Shown: positions 24,753-32,905 of the stretch, one piece after another
Layout: every line of letters starts with the position of its first letter
How positions within the stretch are numbered: the stretch's first letter is position 1
Assembly: GCF_001570565.1 (NCBI RefSeq)
Contig: NZ_BBXE01000052.1
Location: forward strand, 1 to 49,769
DNA length: 49,769 nt
Reading direction: 5' to 3'
Source: Herbidospora yilanensis
Lineage (GTDB): Bacteria > Actinomycetota > Actinomycetes > Streptosporangiales > Streptosporangiaceae
Made by a program: the position numbers and the translations under genes
The notes under the pieces: generated by a model
The model's input: the letters and a program-made list of their open reading frames with translations, nothing else
Databases searched by the model: none
Told to the model about the DNA's origin: nothing

Positions 24753-24770
24753 CCAATCAAGTTTGACTGG
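24753..24770. promoter_or_regulatory. Candidate TetR operator
   Basis: CCAATCAAGTTTGACTGG is an imperfect 18-base palindrome (CCAnTCAA-n2-TTGAnTGG). It sits in the 49-base divergent intergenic region, four bases from the regulator start. It is AT-rich compared with its surroundings. Confidence 0.55.
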
Positions 24771-24797
24771 TTCGAATACTGTACCAAAGGAGACGTG

Positions 24798-25973
24798 ATG
24801 GTGGCCACGACGACCGAACCGCCCCAGGTCCTGCGTCCGGAGGGGAGCATGTCGCGGGTCATCGCGGCCGACCCGTTACACCTCTACGAATGGGTGGCCG
24901 ACGTCACCCGTACACCCGAATGGAGCCCCGAGACCCGCCGGTGCGACTGGCTCGGCGACGGGCGCGGGGTGGGCGCGCGGTTCCAGGGGCTCAACGTGTA
25001 CGGCCTGTGGCGCTGGACCCGCGAGTGCGAGGTCGTCGCCGCCGACCCCGGACGCGAGTTCGCGTTCCGCACGGTCCCGGCCGGCAAGATCACCGACTCG
25101 ACCGTCTGGAGCTACCGCTTCGAGCCCGCCGACGGCGGCACCCGCGTCACCCACTCCTACGAGATCGTGCGCCGCATGACCCCGGGCCAGCAGCGCGCGG
25201 CGGCCCTGATCATGCCCCGCCACCGCGACCGCCGCCCCGACATGGCAGGGTCGCTCGACCGCATGGCCGACCTCGTCGAAGGCCGCCGCAACGCCCGCCA
25301 GCCCCGGCTGGGCCAGTCGTGCACGGCCGAGGGCCCGATCCCGCTGGGCACCATGTACGTGATGCACCACGCCTTCCGCCGGGACCTGCGCGACCTTTCC
25401 CGCGCGGTGCCCGCCACCCCGCTCACCGACCGCGAGGCCTGGGCCGCCCTCGCCCGCCGCTGGACGTCCTTCGCCACCACCCTGCACCACCACCACACCA
25501 TCGAGGACACCGCGATCTGGCCCCGCGTCCTGGAACGTGCCGACGTCGCCGCGACGATGGCCGCGATGGAGGCCGAGCACGACCTGATCGACCCGCTGCT
25601 CGACAAGTGCGCCGAGGGCTTCCACGGCATGACCCTGATCCCCGACGCCCGCACCCGCGAGACCCTGGCCGCCGACGTCGCCCGCTTCCGCGACGTGCTC
25701 GAAGACCACCTCGCCCATGAGGAGACCGAGGCGCTGCCGCTCATCCAGCGCCACCTGAGCCTGGCGGCCTGGCAGGACAGCGAGAAGGCCGCGCAGGCGG
25801 AGTTCAAGCTCGCCGACCTGAGCTTCACCCTGCCGTGGACGGCACTGGAGGTGCCCCCCGACACCTTCCGCGAGGCCCTGGCCGAGGGCGGGCCGATCCT
25901 CCGGCTGCTCCTGGCCCTGACCCGCCGCCGCTTCCTGCGCGAGCACCGCGTCGCCTTCAGATGGGCGTCGTGA
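24798..25973 (+). CDS. SRPBCC domain fused to hemerythrin-like HHE domain
   Basis: The 391-residue product starts at ATG 24798 behind AAAGGAGA. Residues about 16-163 are an SRPBCC (polyketide cyclase/START-like) fold: DPLHLYEWVADVTRTPEWSP, then the WLGDGRGVGARF and ECEVVAADPGREFAF strands. Residues about 185-320 carry the HHE pattern: HH at 190-191, HHHHTIEDT at 230-238, EAEHD at 258-262 and HLAHEETE at 304-311. This supplies the histidines and carboxylates of a di-iron hemerythrin-like bundle. A basic C-terminal region (LTRRRFLREHR) ends it. SRPBCC proteins bind hydrophobic ligands and hemerythrin-like domains sense or carry oxygen, nitric oxide or iron. The fusion suggests a redox or ligand sensor/enzyme under TetR control. 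Function is otherwise unknown. Confidence 0.85.
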   Translation: MVATTTEPPQVLRPEGSMSRVIAADPLHLYEWVADVTRTPEWSPETRRCDWLGDGRGVGARFQGLNVYGLWRWTRECEVVAADPGREFAFRTVPAGKITDSTVWSYRFEPADGGTRVTHSYEIVRRMTPGQQRAAALIMPRHRDRRPDMAGSLDRMADLVEGRRNARQPRLGQSCTAEGPIPLGTMYVMHHAFRRDLRDLSRAVPATPLTDREAWAALARRWTSFATTLHHHHTIEDTAIWPRVLERADVAATMAAMEAEHDLIDPLLDKCAEGFHGMTLIPDARTRETLAADVARFRDVLEDHLAHEETEALPLIQRHLSLAAWQDSEKAAQAEFKLADLSFTLPWTALEVPPDTFREALAEGGPILRLLLALTRRRFLREHRVAFRWAS

Positions 25974-26174
25974 GACGCACGCTGACGCGTTACGACTACA
26001 GGACCCACATCGTCGCTGCGTGACCGTCGGCGAGCCGGGTGGGATCCACCACCTACGGCACGCCCGGTCCCGGCACGCCGCTGACGGCCGGAACTCGGTT
26101 CGGCTGAGCGAGCACCTCCTCCCGGGGCACCCTGGTGACCGAGACCGACGAAGCGTCGTGAGGGGAGACGGTGC

Positions 26175-26942
26175 ATGAGCGACACCACGTGGCAGCGGCT
26201 GGCCGGTCTGGTGGAGTGGCTCGACCGGTCGAGCCCCGACGGCCCGGAACGCCCGCTCCTCCGCGTCCTCAAGATCACCGAAGAGGCGGGCGAGGCCGCC
26301 GAGGCCGTGATCGGCCTGCTGGGCCACAACCCCCGCAAGGCCCGCGCCCACACCCGTCAGGACGTCGTGGACGAACTGTGCGACGTCGCCGTCACAGCCC
26401 TCATCGCCCTCGCCTCCTTCAGCGACGACCCCCGCGGCGACTACGAGTCCCACGTGGCGAAGGTCGCCGAACGGGCCGGGGTGCGGGTCCGGCAACGCCC
26501 GCCGAGGTTCCCCGTCTCGATCAAGGGCGTCGTCGTCCAGGACGACCGGGTGCTGCTGCTCCGCAACGAACGCGACGAATGGGAGCTGCCCGGGGGACGG
26601 CTCGAACTCGGCGAAGACCCGGCCGGCTGCCTGGCACGGGAGATCGAGGAGGAGACCGGCTGGCGGGCCGACGTCGGCCCGATCCTCGACTCCTGGCAGT
26701 ACCACATCTTCGAGGGCGCCGACGTCCTGATCGTCACCTACGGCGTCACGGTCGCCACCGGCCGGCCGCCGGTCCTCAGTCACGAACACCGGGAGTTCGG
26801 CCTGTTCACCCAAGCGGAGGCCGCCGCGCTGCGTATGCCGGAGAACTACAGACGTTCGATCGCGACCTGGTTCACCCGGCAAAGAGAAAGGCCACCGGCG
26901 GAAACCGGTGGCCTGTCCCGAATCGACGATCAGACGTCGTAG
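26175..26942 (+). CDS. MazG-like and Nudix fusion, nucleotide pyrophosphohydrolase
   Basis: The 255-residue product starts at ATG 26175 behind GGGGAGA. Residues 1-100 are MazG-like, with metal-binding TEEAGE (E36, E37, E40) and DELCD (E67, D70). Residues 115-235 form a Nudix domain with a complete Nudix box from G141 to W163 ([20 protein letters not shown], then TGW). Both halves hydrolyse nucleotide pyrophosphate bonds, so a house-cleaning role on modified or surplus nucleotides is likely. Which substrate each half takes is unknown. Its 3' end overlaps the convergent glnA by 13 bases, and the codons at 26890-26913 also form the glnA terminator. Confidence 0.88.
   Translation: MSDTTWQRLAGLVEWLDRSSPDGPERPLLRVLKITEEAGEAAEAVIGLLGHNPRKARAHTRQDVVDELCDVAVTALIALASFSDDPRGDYESHVAKVAERAGVRVRQRPPRFPVSIKGVVVQDDRVLLLRNERDEWELPGGRLELGEDPAGCLAREIEEETGWRADVGPILDSWQYHIFEGADVLIVTYGVTVATGRPPVLSHEHREFGLFTQAEAAALRMPENYRRSIATWFTRQRERPPAETGGLSRIDDQTS
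26890..26913 (-). terminator. Rho-independent terminator of glnA inside the convergent CDS
   Basis: GGCCACCGG pairs perfectly with CCGGTGGCC across a six-base loop. On the minus strand the stem is followed by TTTCTCTTTG, a real T-rich tail. It begins 17 bases after the glnA stop and lies wholly within the last codons of the MazG-Nudix gene. Confidence 0.75.
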
Positions 26943-28354
26943 TAGAGCTCGAACTCGTGCGGGTGCGGGCGCAGCCGGATCGGGTCGATCTCGTTCTCGC
27001 GCTTGTACGCGATCCACGTCTCGATCAGATCGGGCGTGAACACGCCGCCCTCAAGCAGGTAGTCGTGGTCGGCCTCAAGGGCGTCGAGCACCTCGGGGAG
27101 CGACCCCGGCACCTGCGGGACCGAACGCGCCTCCTCCGGGGGAAGCTCGTAGAGGTCCTTGTCGACCGGCTCCGGCGGCTCGATCTTGTTGCGGATGCCG
27201 TCGATGCCGGCCATCAGCATGGCCGCGAACGCGAAGTACGGGTTGCACGACGGGTCGGGCACCCGGAACTCGATGCGCTTGGCCTTCGGGTTCGAGCCGG
27301 TGATCGGGATGCGGACGCACGCCGACCGGTTGCGCTGGGAGTAGACCAGGTTGACCGGGGCCTCGTAGCCGGGCACGAGACGGTGGTAGGAGTTCACCGT
27401 CGGGTTCGTGAAGGCCAGCAGCGACGGCGCGTGCTTGAGCAGGCCGCCGATGTAGTAGCGGGCGATGTCCGACAGGCCGGCGTAGCCGACCTCGTCGTAG
27501 AACAGCGGCTCGCCGTCCTTCCACAACGACTGGTGGCAGTGCATGCCGGAGCCGTTGTCGCCGAAGATGGGCTTGGGCATGAAGGTGACCGTGTGGCCGA
27601 ACTCCAGCGCCGTGCTCTTGATGATGTACTTGTAGAGCATCAGCTTGTCGGCGGTCTTGAGCAGCGTGCCGAAGCGGAAGTCGATCTCGGCCTGGCCGGC
27701 GGTGCCGACCTCGTGGTGCTGCATCTCGGTCTCGATGCCCGAGTCGATCAGACGGCGGACCATCTCCGAACGCAGGTCGGTGAAGTGGTCCATCGGCGGG
27801 ACCGGGAAGTAGCCGCCCTTGTAGCGCGGCTTGTAGCCCAGGTTGCCGCCCTCGGTCGCGGTGCCGGTGTTCCAGGCGCCCTCGATCGAGTCGATGTAGT
27901 AGAACGACGAGTGCTGGTTGGTCTGGAAGCGCACGTCGTCGAAGATGTAGAACTCGGCCTCGGGGCCGAAGTAGACCGTGTCGGCGATGCCGGTGCCCTT
28001 GAGGTATTCCTCGGCCTTGCGCGCCACGTTACGCGGGTCGCGGCTGTAGGCCTCGCCGGTCAGCGGGTCGTGCACGAAGAAGTTGATGTTGAGCGTCTTG
28101 TGCTGGCGGAACGGGTCGATCACGGCCGTGGACGGGTCGGGCAGCAGCAGCATGTCCGACTCGTGGATGGCCTGGAAACCTCGGATGGACGACCCGTCGA
28201 ACATGAGGCCGTCGGAGAAGACGTTCGGGCCGAAGTTCTCGACGGGGAAAGTGAAGTGGTGCGTCGTCCCCGGCAGGTCGGTGAACCTGACGTCAACGAA
28301 CTGCACGCCTTCGTCCCGGATGTACGACAGGACGTCGTCGGCGGAGTTAAACAC
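26930..28354 (-). CDS. glnA: Glutamine synthetase type I (GSI-beta)
   Basis: The 474-residue product starts at GTG 28354, seven bases after GGGAGG. It has the GSI landmarks: [13 protein letters not shown], the GQAEIDFRF metal site, [29 protein letters not shown] and [10 protein letters not shown]. The adenylylation loop [11 protein letters not shown] carries the tyrosine modified by GlnE, whose gene lies at 18646-21609. It makes glutamine from glutamate, ammonia and ATP as a dodecamer and is the main ammonium-assimilating enzyme. Two GlnR-type half-site pairs precede it (28407-28444), so transcription is expected to respond to nitrogen limitation. The terminator is inside the convergent gene. 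Confidence 0.97.
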   Translation of the reverse strand: MFNSADDVLSYIRDEGVQFVDVRFTDLPGTTHHFTFPVENFGPNVFSDGLMFDGSSIRGFQAIHESDMLLLPDPSTAVIDPFRQHKTLNINFFVHDPLTGEAYSRDPRNVARKAEEYLKGTGIADTVYFGPEAEFYIFDDVRFQTNQHSSFYYIDSIEGAWNTGTATEGGNLGYKPRYKGGYFPVPPMDHFTDLRSEMVRRLIDSGIETEMQHHEVGTAGQAEIDFRFGTLLKTADKLMLYKYIIKSTALEFGHTVTFMPKPIFGDNGSGMHCHQSLWKDGEPLFYDEVGYAGLSDIARYYIGGLLKHAPSLLAFTNPTVNSYHRLVPGYEAPVNLVYSQRNRSACVRIPITGSNPKAKRIEFRVPDPSCNPYFAFAAMLMAGIDGIRNKIEPPEPVDKDLYELPPEEARSVPQVPGSLPEVLDALEADHDYLLEGGVFTPDLIETWIAYKRENEIDPIRLRPHPHEFELYYDV

Positions 28355-28406
28355 TCTCGAACCTCCCAGGGGCACTGGCTTAGCAGACTGAAAGTAGGAC
28401 TGTGCC

Positions 28407-28444
28407 GTTTCCGTCCCATGTCTCGTTTGTTTCACACGTGTTAA
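28407..28444 (-). promoter_or_regulatory. Tandem GlnR-type boxes upstream of glnA
   Basis: On the minus strand, TTAAC-n6-GAAAC (28444-28429) is followed after six bases by GACAT-n6-GAAAC (28422-28407). This keeps the a1-b1-a2-b2 spacing described for actinobacterial GlnR sites. The first pair fits closely; the second has a degenerate a-site. It ends 53 bases before the glnA start. Confidence 0.7.
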
Positions 28445-28542
28445 TGGGAAGCACGCTGTCGAAACCTGACCGCAGGGTGTAACTACCGGCGTCGCCGCAG
28501 GTCATCGTTACGACCGAATAGGGCGGCCATTACTCTGGAGTC

Positions 28543-28995
28543 ATGAGCAGAGAACCCCGCTGGACGCAGACCTGGTTGAGCGGCACGCCCGCCGTTCAAG
28601 ACTATCCGGGACAGCGGCTGGGCCTGCCTGAGCAGGGTAAAGGTTCGATCGCGCGGTTCGGCAGACGCCTCGGGGCGCTGTTCATCGACTGGCTGATCTG
28701 CGCGTGGGCGATCAGCCAGGGGCTGCTCCGGCTGACCGGCACCGACGCCGCCCTGGTCACCATCGGCATTCTCGCCCTCGAATACATCCTGCTCGTCGGC
28801 ACGATGGGCATGACCTTCGGCATGCGCCTGCTCAACGTCAGGGTCGCCACCCTCGACGGCGGCCAGCCGTCGCCCAAGGCGGTGCTGATCCGGACCGTCC
28901 TGCTCGTCCTGGCGGTGCCGGCCCTGATCTTCGACAAGGACCAGCGCGGCCTCCACGACCGCGCCGCCGGAACCGTCGTCCTCAAAGAGAAGTAA
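28543..28995 (+). CDS. RDD family membrane protein
   Basis: The 150-residue product has an N-terminal soluble stretch (TQTWLSGTPAVQDYPGQRLG). An RDD-like domain follows: FGRRLGALFIDWL with the conserved Arg/Asp, two to three membrane helices, and FDKDQRGLHDRAAGT near the end. A small RDD protein beside glnA is conserved in actinobacteria (known synteny). Its biochemical role is not established. It is divergent from glnA, and the intervening 188 bases hold the GlnR-type boxes. Confidence 0.9.
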   Translation: MSREPRWTQTWLSGTPAVQDYPGQRLGLPEQGKGSIARFGRRLGALFIDWLICAWAISQGLLRLTGTDAALVTIGILALEYILLVGTMGMTFGMRLLNVRVATLDGGQPSPKAVLIRTVLLVLAVPALIFDKDQRGLHDRAAGTVVLKEK

Positions 28996-29059
28996 ATCCT
29001 TCGTCTCCGTTACGACTCCGCCTGCCCAGGCGCCGCCCGGGGCCGGCCGCCGCGCGGGC

Positions 29060-29836
29060 TCAGGGGGAGACGACCCGGAAGATCGCGGTCCCGGGGAAAT
29101 GCCGCCCGCGCAGAGGACTCCACCCACCCCAGACCCGGTCGTGCGTGGCAGGCCATTCGGGTTCGATCAGCTCGTCGAGCCGCAGCCCCGCCCCGGTGAT
29201 CGCCGTGATCCAGTCGCCCATCGTGCGGTGGTGTTCCACGTAGGTCACCTCGCCCGCCTCGTTCCGCTCCACGTAGGGCGTGCGGTCGAAGTAGGAGCGG
29301 TCGCTGGTCAGGCCGCCGGGGCCCGGGTCGTCGGGGAAGGCCCAGCGCATCGGGTGGGACACGGCGAAGACGAACCGCCCGCCCGGCTTCAGCACCCGGG
29401 CCACCTCGCGCAGGGCGCCCGTGGCGTCGGCGACGAACGGCATGGCGCCGAAGGCCGAGCAGGCCAGGTCGAAGGTGCCGGTGAGGAAGGGGATCTTCTC
29501 GGCGTCGGCCTGCACGACCGGCAGGGTCGTACCGGCGGACAGATCGATGCGGCGGGAGTGCTGCAACTGCCGGTGCGAGACGTCGAAGGCCGCCACCGAC
29601 GCGCCCTGGGCGGCGAGGTAGCGCCCGCACTGGCCCGCGCCGCAGCCGACCTCCAGGATCGCCAGGCCGCGCACGTCGCCCAGCAGCCCCGCCTCGGCCT
29701 CGTCGAGGCCCTCGGGGCACCAGACGAACCCGTCGTCACGCAGGAACTCGCCGTGCTCGGCCTGGTAGTCGTCGGCCGCGGAGTCCCAGTAGCCCCGGTT
29801 CGCGCGCGCGGAGACGGCGCTGTCGGGCACGCTCAC
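29060..29836 (-). CDS. Class I SAM-dependent methyltransferase
   Basis: The 258-residue product starts at a GTG overlapping the DUF4191 stop (GTGA), giving VSVPDSAVSARANRGYWDSA. Motif I is ILEVGCGAGQCGRYLAAQG, followed by the acidic FDVSH loop and the motif IV region FDLACSAFGAMPF. HPMRWAFP lies downstream. This is a standard Rossmann-type small-molecule or macromolecule methyltransferase. The acceptor is not deducible. Translational coupling to the DUF4191 membrane protein suggests shared expression. The longer upstream frame is only a shadow of DUF4191. Confidence 0.88.
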   Translation of the reverse strand: MSVPDSAVSARANRGYWDSAADDYQAEHGEFLRDDGFVWCPEGLDEAEAGLLGDVRGLAILEVGCGAGQCGRYLAAQGASVAAFDVSHRQLQHSRRIDLSAGTTLPVVQADAEKIPFLTGTFDLACSAFGAMPFVADATGALREVARVLKPGGRFVFAVSHPMRWAFPDDPGPGGLTSDRSYFDRTPYVERNEAGEVTYVEHHRTMGDWITAITGAGLRLDELIEPEWPATHDRVWGGWSPLRGRHFPGTAIFRVVSP

Positions 29837-30510
29837 CGGGGGCGGACGCCCTTCGGCAGCCGGGCGCCCTTGGGCAGCGGGCCCTTCGGCATCGGGATCG
29901 ACGGGGTCAGCGCGCGCATGCGGTTGTTGACCTCGGAGACGGCCGGCTTCTTGAGGTTGCGCGGCAGCTTCATCAGGTGGCGCTGGAGCCTGGCCAGCGG
30001 AATCTGACCCTCGCCGTCGCCGCACTGCACGTCGTAGACCGGCACGTCGATGGCGACCCGCTGGACCCGCTTCTTCTCGGCCACCAGCATCTTCTGGACG
30101 CGGGTGCCGGGGCCCTCGGAGACGAGGATCACGCCGGGGTAGCCGACCAGGCGGAAGACGAGGTCCTGCTCGCGGTTGACCGCGACCGGCTTCTCCTCGA
30201 CCATCCAGTTGCCGCGCATGCCCTGGAGGATCGCGTAGACCGCGCCGGGCTGGCCGTCGAGCAGGGAGTACTGCGCACGCTGCGCGAACCGGCCGAACAG
30301 CAACATGCCGGCCAGCAGCGCGACCGGGATGCCGAGGATCAGCGCATACCAGAACGCGCCGGTCAGCAGGCCGATGACGACCGCCAGCGCGATCACCGCG
30401 ACGACCGTCGCGTATACGATCGGCATCCCCTTGGGGTTGGCCTTCTTGATGATCTGAGCGACCATCCGGAGTTGCTTGATGCGGCCTGGGTTCGCCGAGT
30501 CCTTCGCCAT
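29833..30510 (-). CDS. DUF4191 membrane protein
   Basis: The 225-residue product begins MAKDSANPGRIKQLRMVAQI, has two adjacent membrane helices (about 32-75), and then a soluble part with SLLDGQPGAVYAILQGMRGNW and KLPRNLKKPAVSEVNNRM. It ends in a repeated PKG-rich basic tail. This matches DUF4191, a family found next to lipA in mycobacteria and streptomycetes. Its function is unknown. An upstream in-frame ATG at 30525 would add five residues. It is the 5' gene of a two-gene leftward unit with the methyltransferase. Confidence 0.9.
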   Translation of the reverse strand: MAKDSANPGRIKQLRMVAQIIKKANPKGMPIVYATVVAVIALAVVIGLLTGAFWYALILGIPVALLAGMLLFGRFAQRAQYSLLDGQPGAVYAILQGMRGNWMVEEKPVAVNREQDLVFRLVGYPGVILVSEGPGTRVQKMLVAEKKRVQRVAIDVPVYDVQCGDGEGQIPLARLQRHLMKLPRNLKKPAVSEVNNRMRALTPSIPMPKGPLPKGARLPKGVRPR

Positions 30511-30623
30511 GCCTGAAGGATACAAATCCCGGGCTCCAATCGTGAAAACGAGACCGGAGCCGACCGGAGCCGTAGTTATAAAACCGTAATAAAACTCGGT
30601 GTGATCCCCATGCGCACGGGCAG

Positions 30624-30637
30624 TGGAAGCGCTTACA
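30624..30637. promoter_or_regulatory. LacI-family operator
   Basis: TGGAAGCGCTTACA is a near-perfect palindrome around the central CG step typical of LacI/GalR-family sites. It lies 22 bases before the LacI-type gene, so autoregulation and control of the downstream sugar cluster are expected. Confidence 0.65.
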
Positions 30638-30659
30638 GCCCAGAGCGAGGGGTCAACGG

Positions 30660-31664
30660 GTGTCCGATTCGACGATCTACGAAGTGGCGCGGCTGGCCGG
30701 GGTCTCGATCGCCACGGTCTCCCGGGCGCTGCGTGGCACCGGGCCGGTGTCGCCGGCGACCCGCGAGAAGGTGCGGCGGGCGGTCGAGCAGCTCAGGTTC
30801 ACGCCGAGCCGCCTCGGGGTCTCGCTGGCCGAGGGCCGCCACGCCGCCAACGGGATCGTCTTCCCCGACCTGTCCGGCCCCTACTTCGGCGAGGTCCTCC
30901 TCGGCTACGAGGAGGTGGCCGCCGAACTCGGCCGGTCGGTGCTGATCCTGTCGACCCGGGACGGGGCCGGGATGCCGGAGACGGTGAAAGACCTGGCCAC
31001 CCGGGTCGACGGGCTCGTCGTCTTCGGCCAGACGCTGCCCGGCGCGCTGCTCGCCGAACTGGCCGATTCGGGGTTGCCGATGGTCATGCTGGCCCGCGAC
31101 GCCCACCCCGGCACCGAGGCCGTGCGGAGCGAGAATTCCGACGCCGCCGAGGCGCTCACCGTGCACCTGATCGCCCACGGGCACCGGAGGTTCGTGCTGG
31201 CCGGCGGCCACGACGAGGGCGACGTCAGCCAGCGGTGGACGGCCGTCGCCCGCACCCTCGGCCACCACGGCATCACCGCGCCGCGACCGGTGGAGTGCCC
31301 GTACACGGTCGAGGGCGGCCACGAAGCCGGGCTCCGGCTGCTGCGGGACCACCCCGACGTGGTCATGTGCGCCGACGACCAGGTCGCCCTCGGCGTGATC
31401 CTGGCCGCCGAGGAGCTCGGCCTGCGGATCCCGGACGACGTCGCCGTCACCGGCTGGGACGACATCATGGCCGCCCGCCACTCCCGGCCCGCCCTCACCA
31501 CCGTGCGCCAGCCCCTGCGGGAGCTCGGCGCCGCCGCCGCCCGCCTCCTGGACGAGCTGATCGCCGGAGCGGAGCCCACGAACACCACGCGCGTCCTCGC
31601 CACCGACCTCGTCGTGCGGGCGAGTTGCGGCGTGCACCCCCCAGCACACCAGGAGGAGAAGTGA
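30660..31664 (+). CDS. LacI-family transcriptional regulator
   Basis: The 334-residue product has an N-terminal helix-turn-helix TIYEVARLAGVSIATVSRAL, a hinge helix and a periplasmic-binding-protein-like sensor domain (GIVFPDLSGPYFGEVL, MCADDQVALGV, VTGWDDI). It heads the sugar cluster, overlaps the binding-protein start by GTGA, and has a LacI-type palindrome immediately upstream. It therefore most likely represses the cluster until an oligosaccharide derived from the polymer attacked by the two hydrolases is present. The start is GTG 30660 with a GAGG about ten bases upstream. Confidence 0.93.
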   Translation: MSDSTIYEVARLAGVSIATVSRALRGTGPVSPATREKVRRAVEQLRFTPSRLGVSLAEGRHAANGIVFPDLSGPYFGEVLLGYEEVAAELGRSVLILSTRDGAGMPETVKDLATRVDGLVVFGQTLPGALLAELADSGLPMVMLARDAHPGTEAVRSENSDAAEALTVHLIAHGHRRFVLAGGHDEGDVSQRWTAVARTLGHHGITAPRPVECPYTVEGGHEAGLRLLRDHPDVVMCADDQVALGVILAAEELGLRIPDDVAVTGWDDIMAARHSRPALTTVRQPLRELGAAAARLLDELIAGAEPTNTTRVLATDLVVRASCGVHPPAHQEEK

Positions 31665-32902
31665 AGAAGTACGCCATCGGCCTGCTCGCCGTCGCCCTGG
31701 CCGCCACCGCCTGCGGCCGGGACTCCGGCGGGGCCGCGGAGGAGGCCCAGGCCGTCGACACCGCCAAGGCCGGCGGGACCGTCACCGTCTGGGCGATGGG
31801 CACCGAGGGGGAGAAGCTCGACGCCTTCGCCCAGAAGTTCGAGCAGGCCAACCCCGGCATCACGGTCAACGTGACCGCCCTGGGCTGGGACGTCGCCCAC
31901 GACAAGATCACCGCCGCCATCGCCGGCAACGCCACCCCCGACGTCTCGATGATCGGCAACACCTGGCTGAGCGAGATGGTGAAGACCGGCGCGATCGAGC
32001 CCACCCCCGCCGGCCTGGTCGACCAGAACGCCTTCTTCCCCAGCGCGTGGGCCACCGGCGTCGTCGACGGCGCCGCCTACGGCATCCCCTGGTACGTCGA
32101 GACCCGCGCCTTCTACTACCGCACCGACCTGGTCAAGGACGCCAAGGCCCCCGCCACCTGGGACGAGGTCACCGGCTTCGTCAAGCGGCTCAAGGACGAG
32201 GGCGCCGGACTCGGCGTCGAGCAGAACTTCCGGACCGGCTCCTGGCAGGAGATCGCCCCGCTGCTCTACCAGGCCGGGGGCGACTTCCAGGCCGACGGCA
32301 AGTGGACCCTCGACACCCCGCAGATGGTGCAGGCCCTCGAACACTGGGGTTCGTTCTTCAAGGACGGCCTCGCCGTCACCGACCAGCCGACGGGCGCGTT
32401 CCCGCAGACCTTCGTCGCCGGTCGCGTCGGTGCCTTCTACTCCGGCCCGTGGATGATCACCACGATGGAGCAGGAGGGCGGCGACGGCTTCGAGGACAAG
32501 TTCGCCGTCGCGCCCTACCCGAAGGGCCCGTCCGGCGGCACCAGCCTGGTCGGCGGCAGCAACATGGTCGTCTTCAAGGACAAGCCGAACCGCGCCGCCG
32601 CCTGGAAGTTCCTCACCTGGCTGACCGACCCGAAGGTGCAGGCCGAGTGGTATACCACGGCCTCGTCGCTGCCCAGCGTCCAGGCCGCCTGGCGGGAGCC
32701 CGCGCTGACCGCCGACGAGCGGGTCCAGGTGTTCGGCGCGCAGCTCGAAGACGCCAAGCCCGCGCCCGCCGTGCCGACGTGGGAGCAGGTCGCCCGGGTG
32801 ATGGAGACCGAGCTGGAGAAGTACGCCCTCGGCAAGCAGGACTCCGCCACGACCGCCAAGCGGATGCAGGAGCAGGCCGACCAGATCGGCACCGGGGCCT
32901 GA
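31661..32902 (+). CDS. Lipoprotein sugar-binding protein of a CUT1-type ABC transporter
   Basis: The 413-residue product starts at GTG 31661 directly after a perfect AGGAGG. A lipoprotein signal ends in a lipobox with Cys18 (LAATAC), so it is anchored outside the membrane. The rest is an extracellular solute-binding protein family 1 fold (VTVWAMGTEGEKLDAF, GIPWYVETRAFYYRTDL, GAFYSGPWM). It delivers oligosaccharides to the two permeases encoded next. The preferred sugar cannot be read; the neighbours suggest a glucan or xylan-type oligosaccharide. Confidence 0.93.
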   Translation: MKKYAIGLLAVALAATACGRDSGGAAEEAQAVDTAKAGGTVTVWAMGTEGEKLDAFAQKFEQANPGITVNVTALGWDVAHDKITAAIAGNATPDVSMIGNTWLSEMVKTGAIEPTPAGLVDQNAFFPSAWATGVVDGAAYGIPWYVETRAFYYRTDLVKDAKAPATWDEVTGFVKRLKDEGAGLGVEQNFRTGSWQEIAPLLYQAGGDFQADGKWTLDTPQMVQALEHWGSFFKDGLAVTDQPTGAFPQTFVAGRVGAFYSGPWMITTMEQEGGDGFEDKFAVAPYPKGPSGGTSLVGGSNMVVFKDKPNRAAAWKFLTWLTDPKVQAEWYTTASSLPSVQAAWREPALTADERVQVFGAQLEDAKPAPAVPTWEQVARVMETELEKYALGKQDSATTAKRMQEQADQIGTGA

Positions 32903-32905
32903 GCG

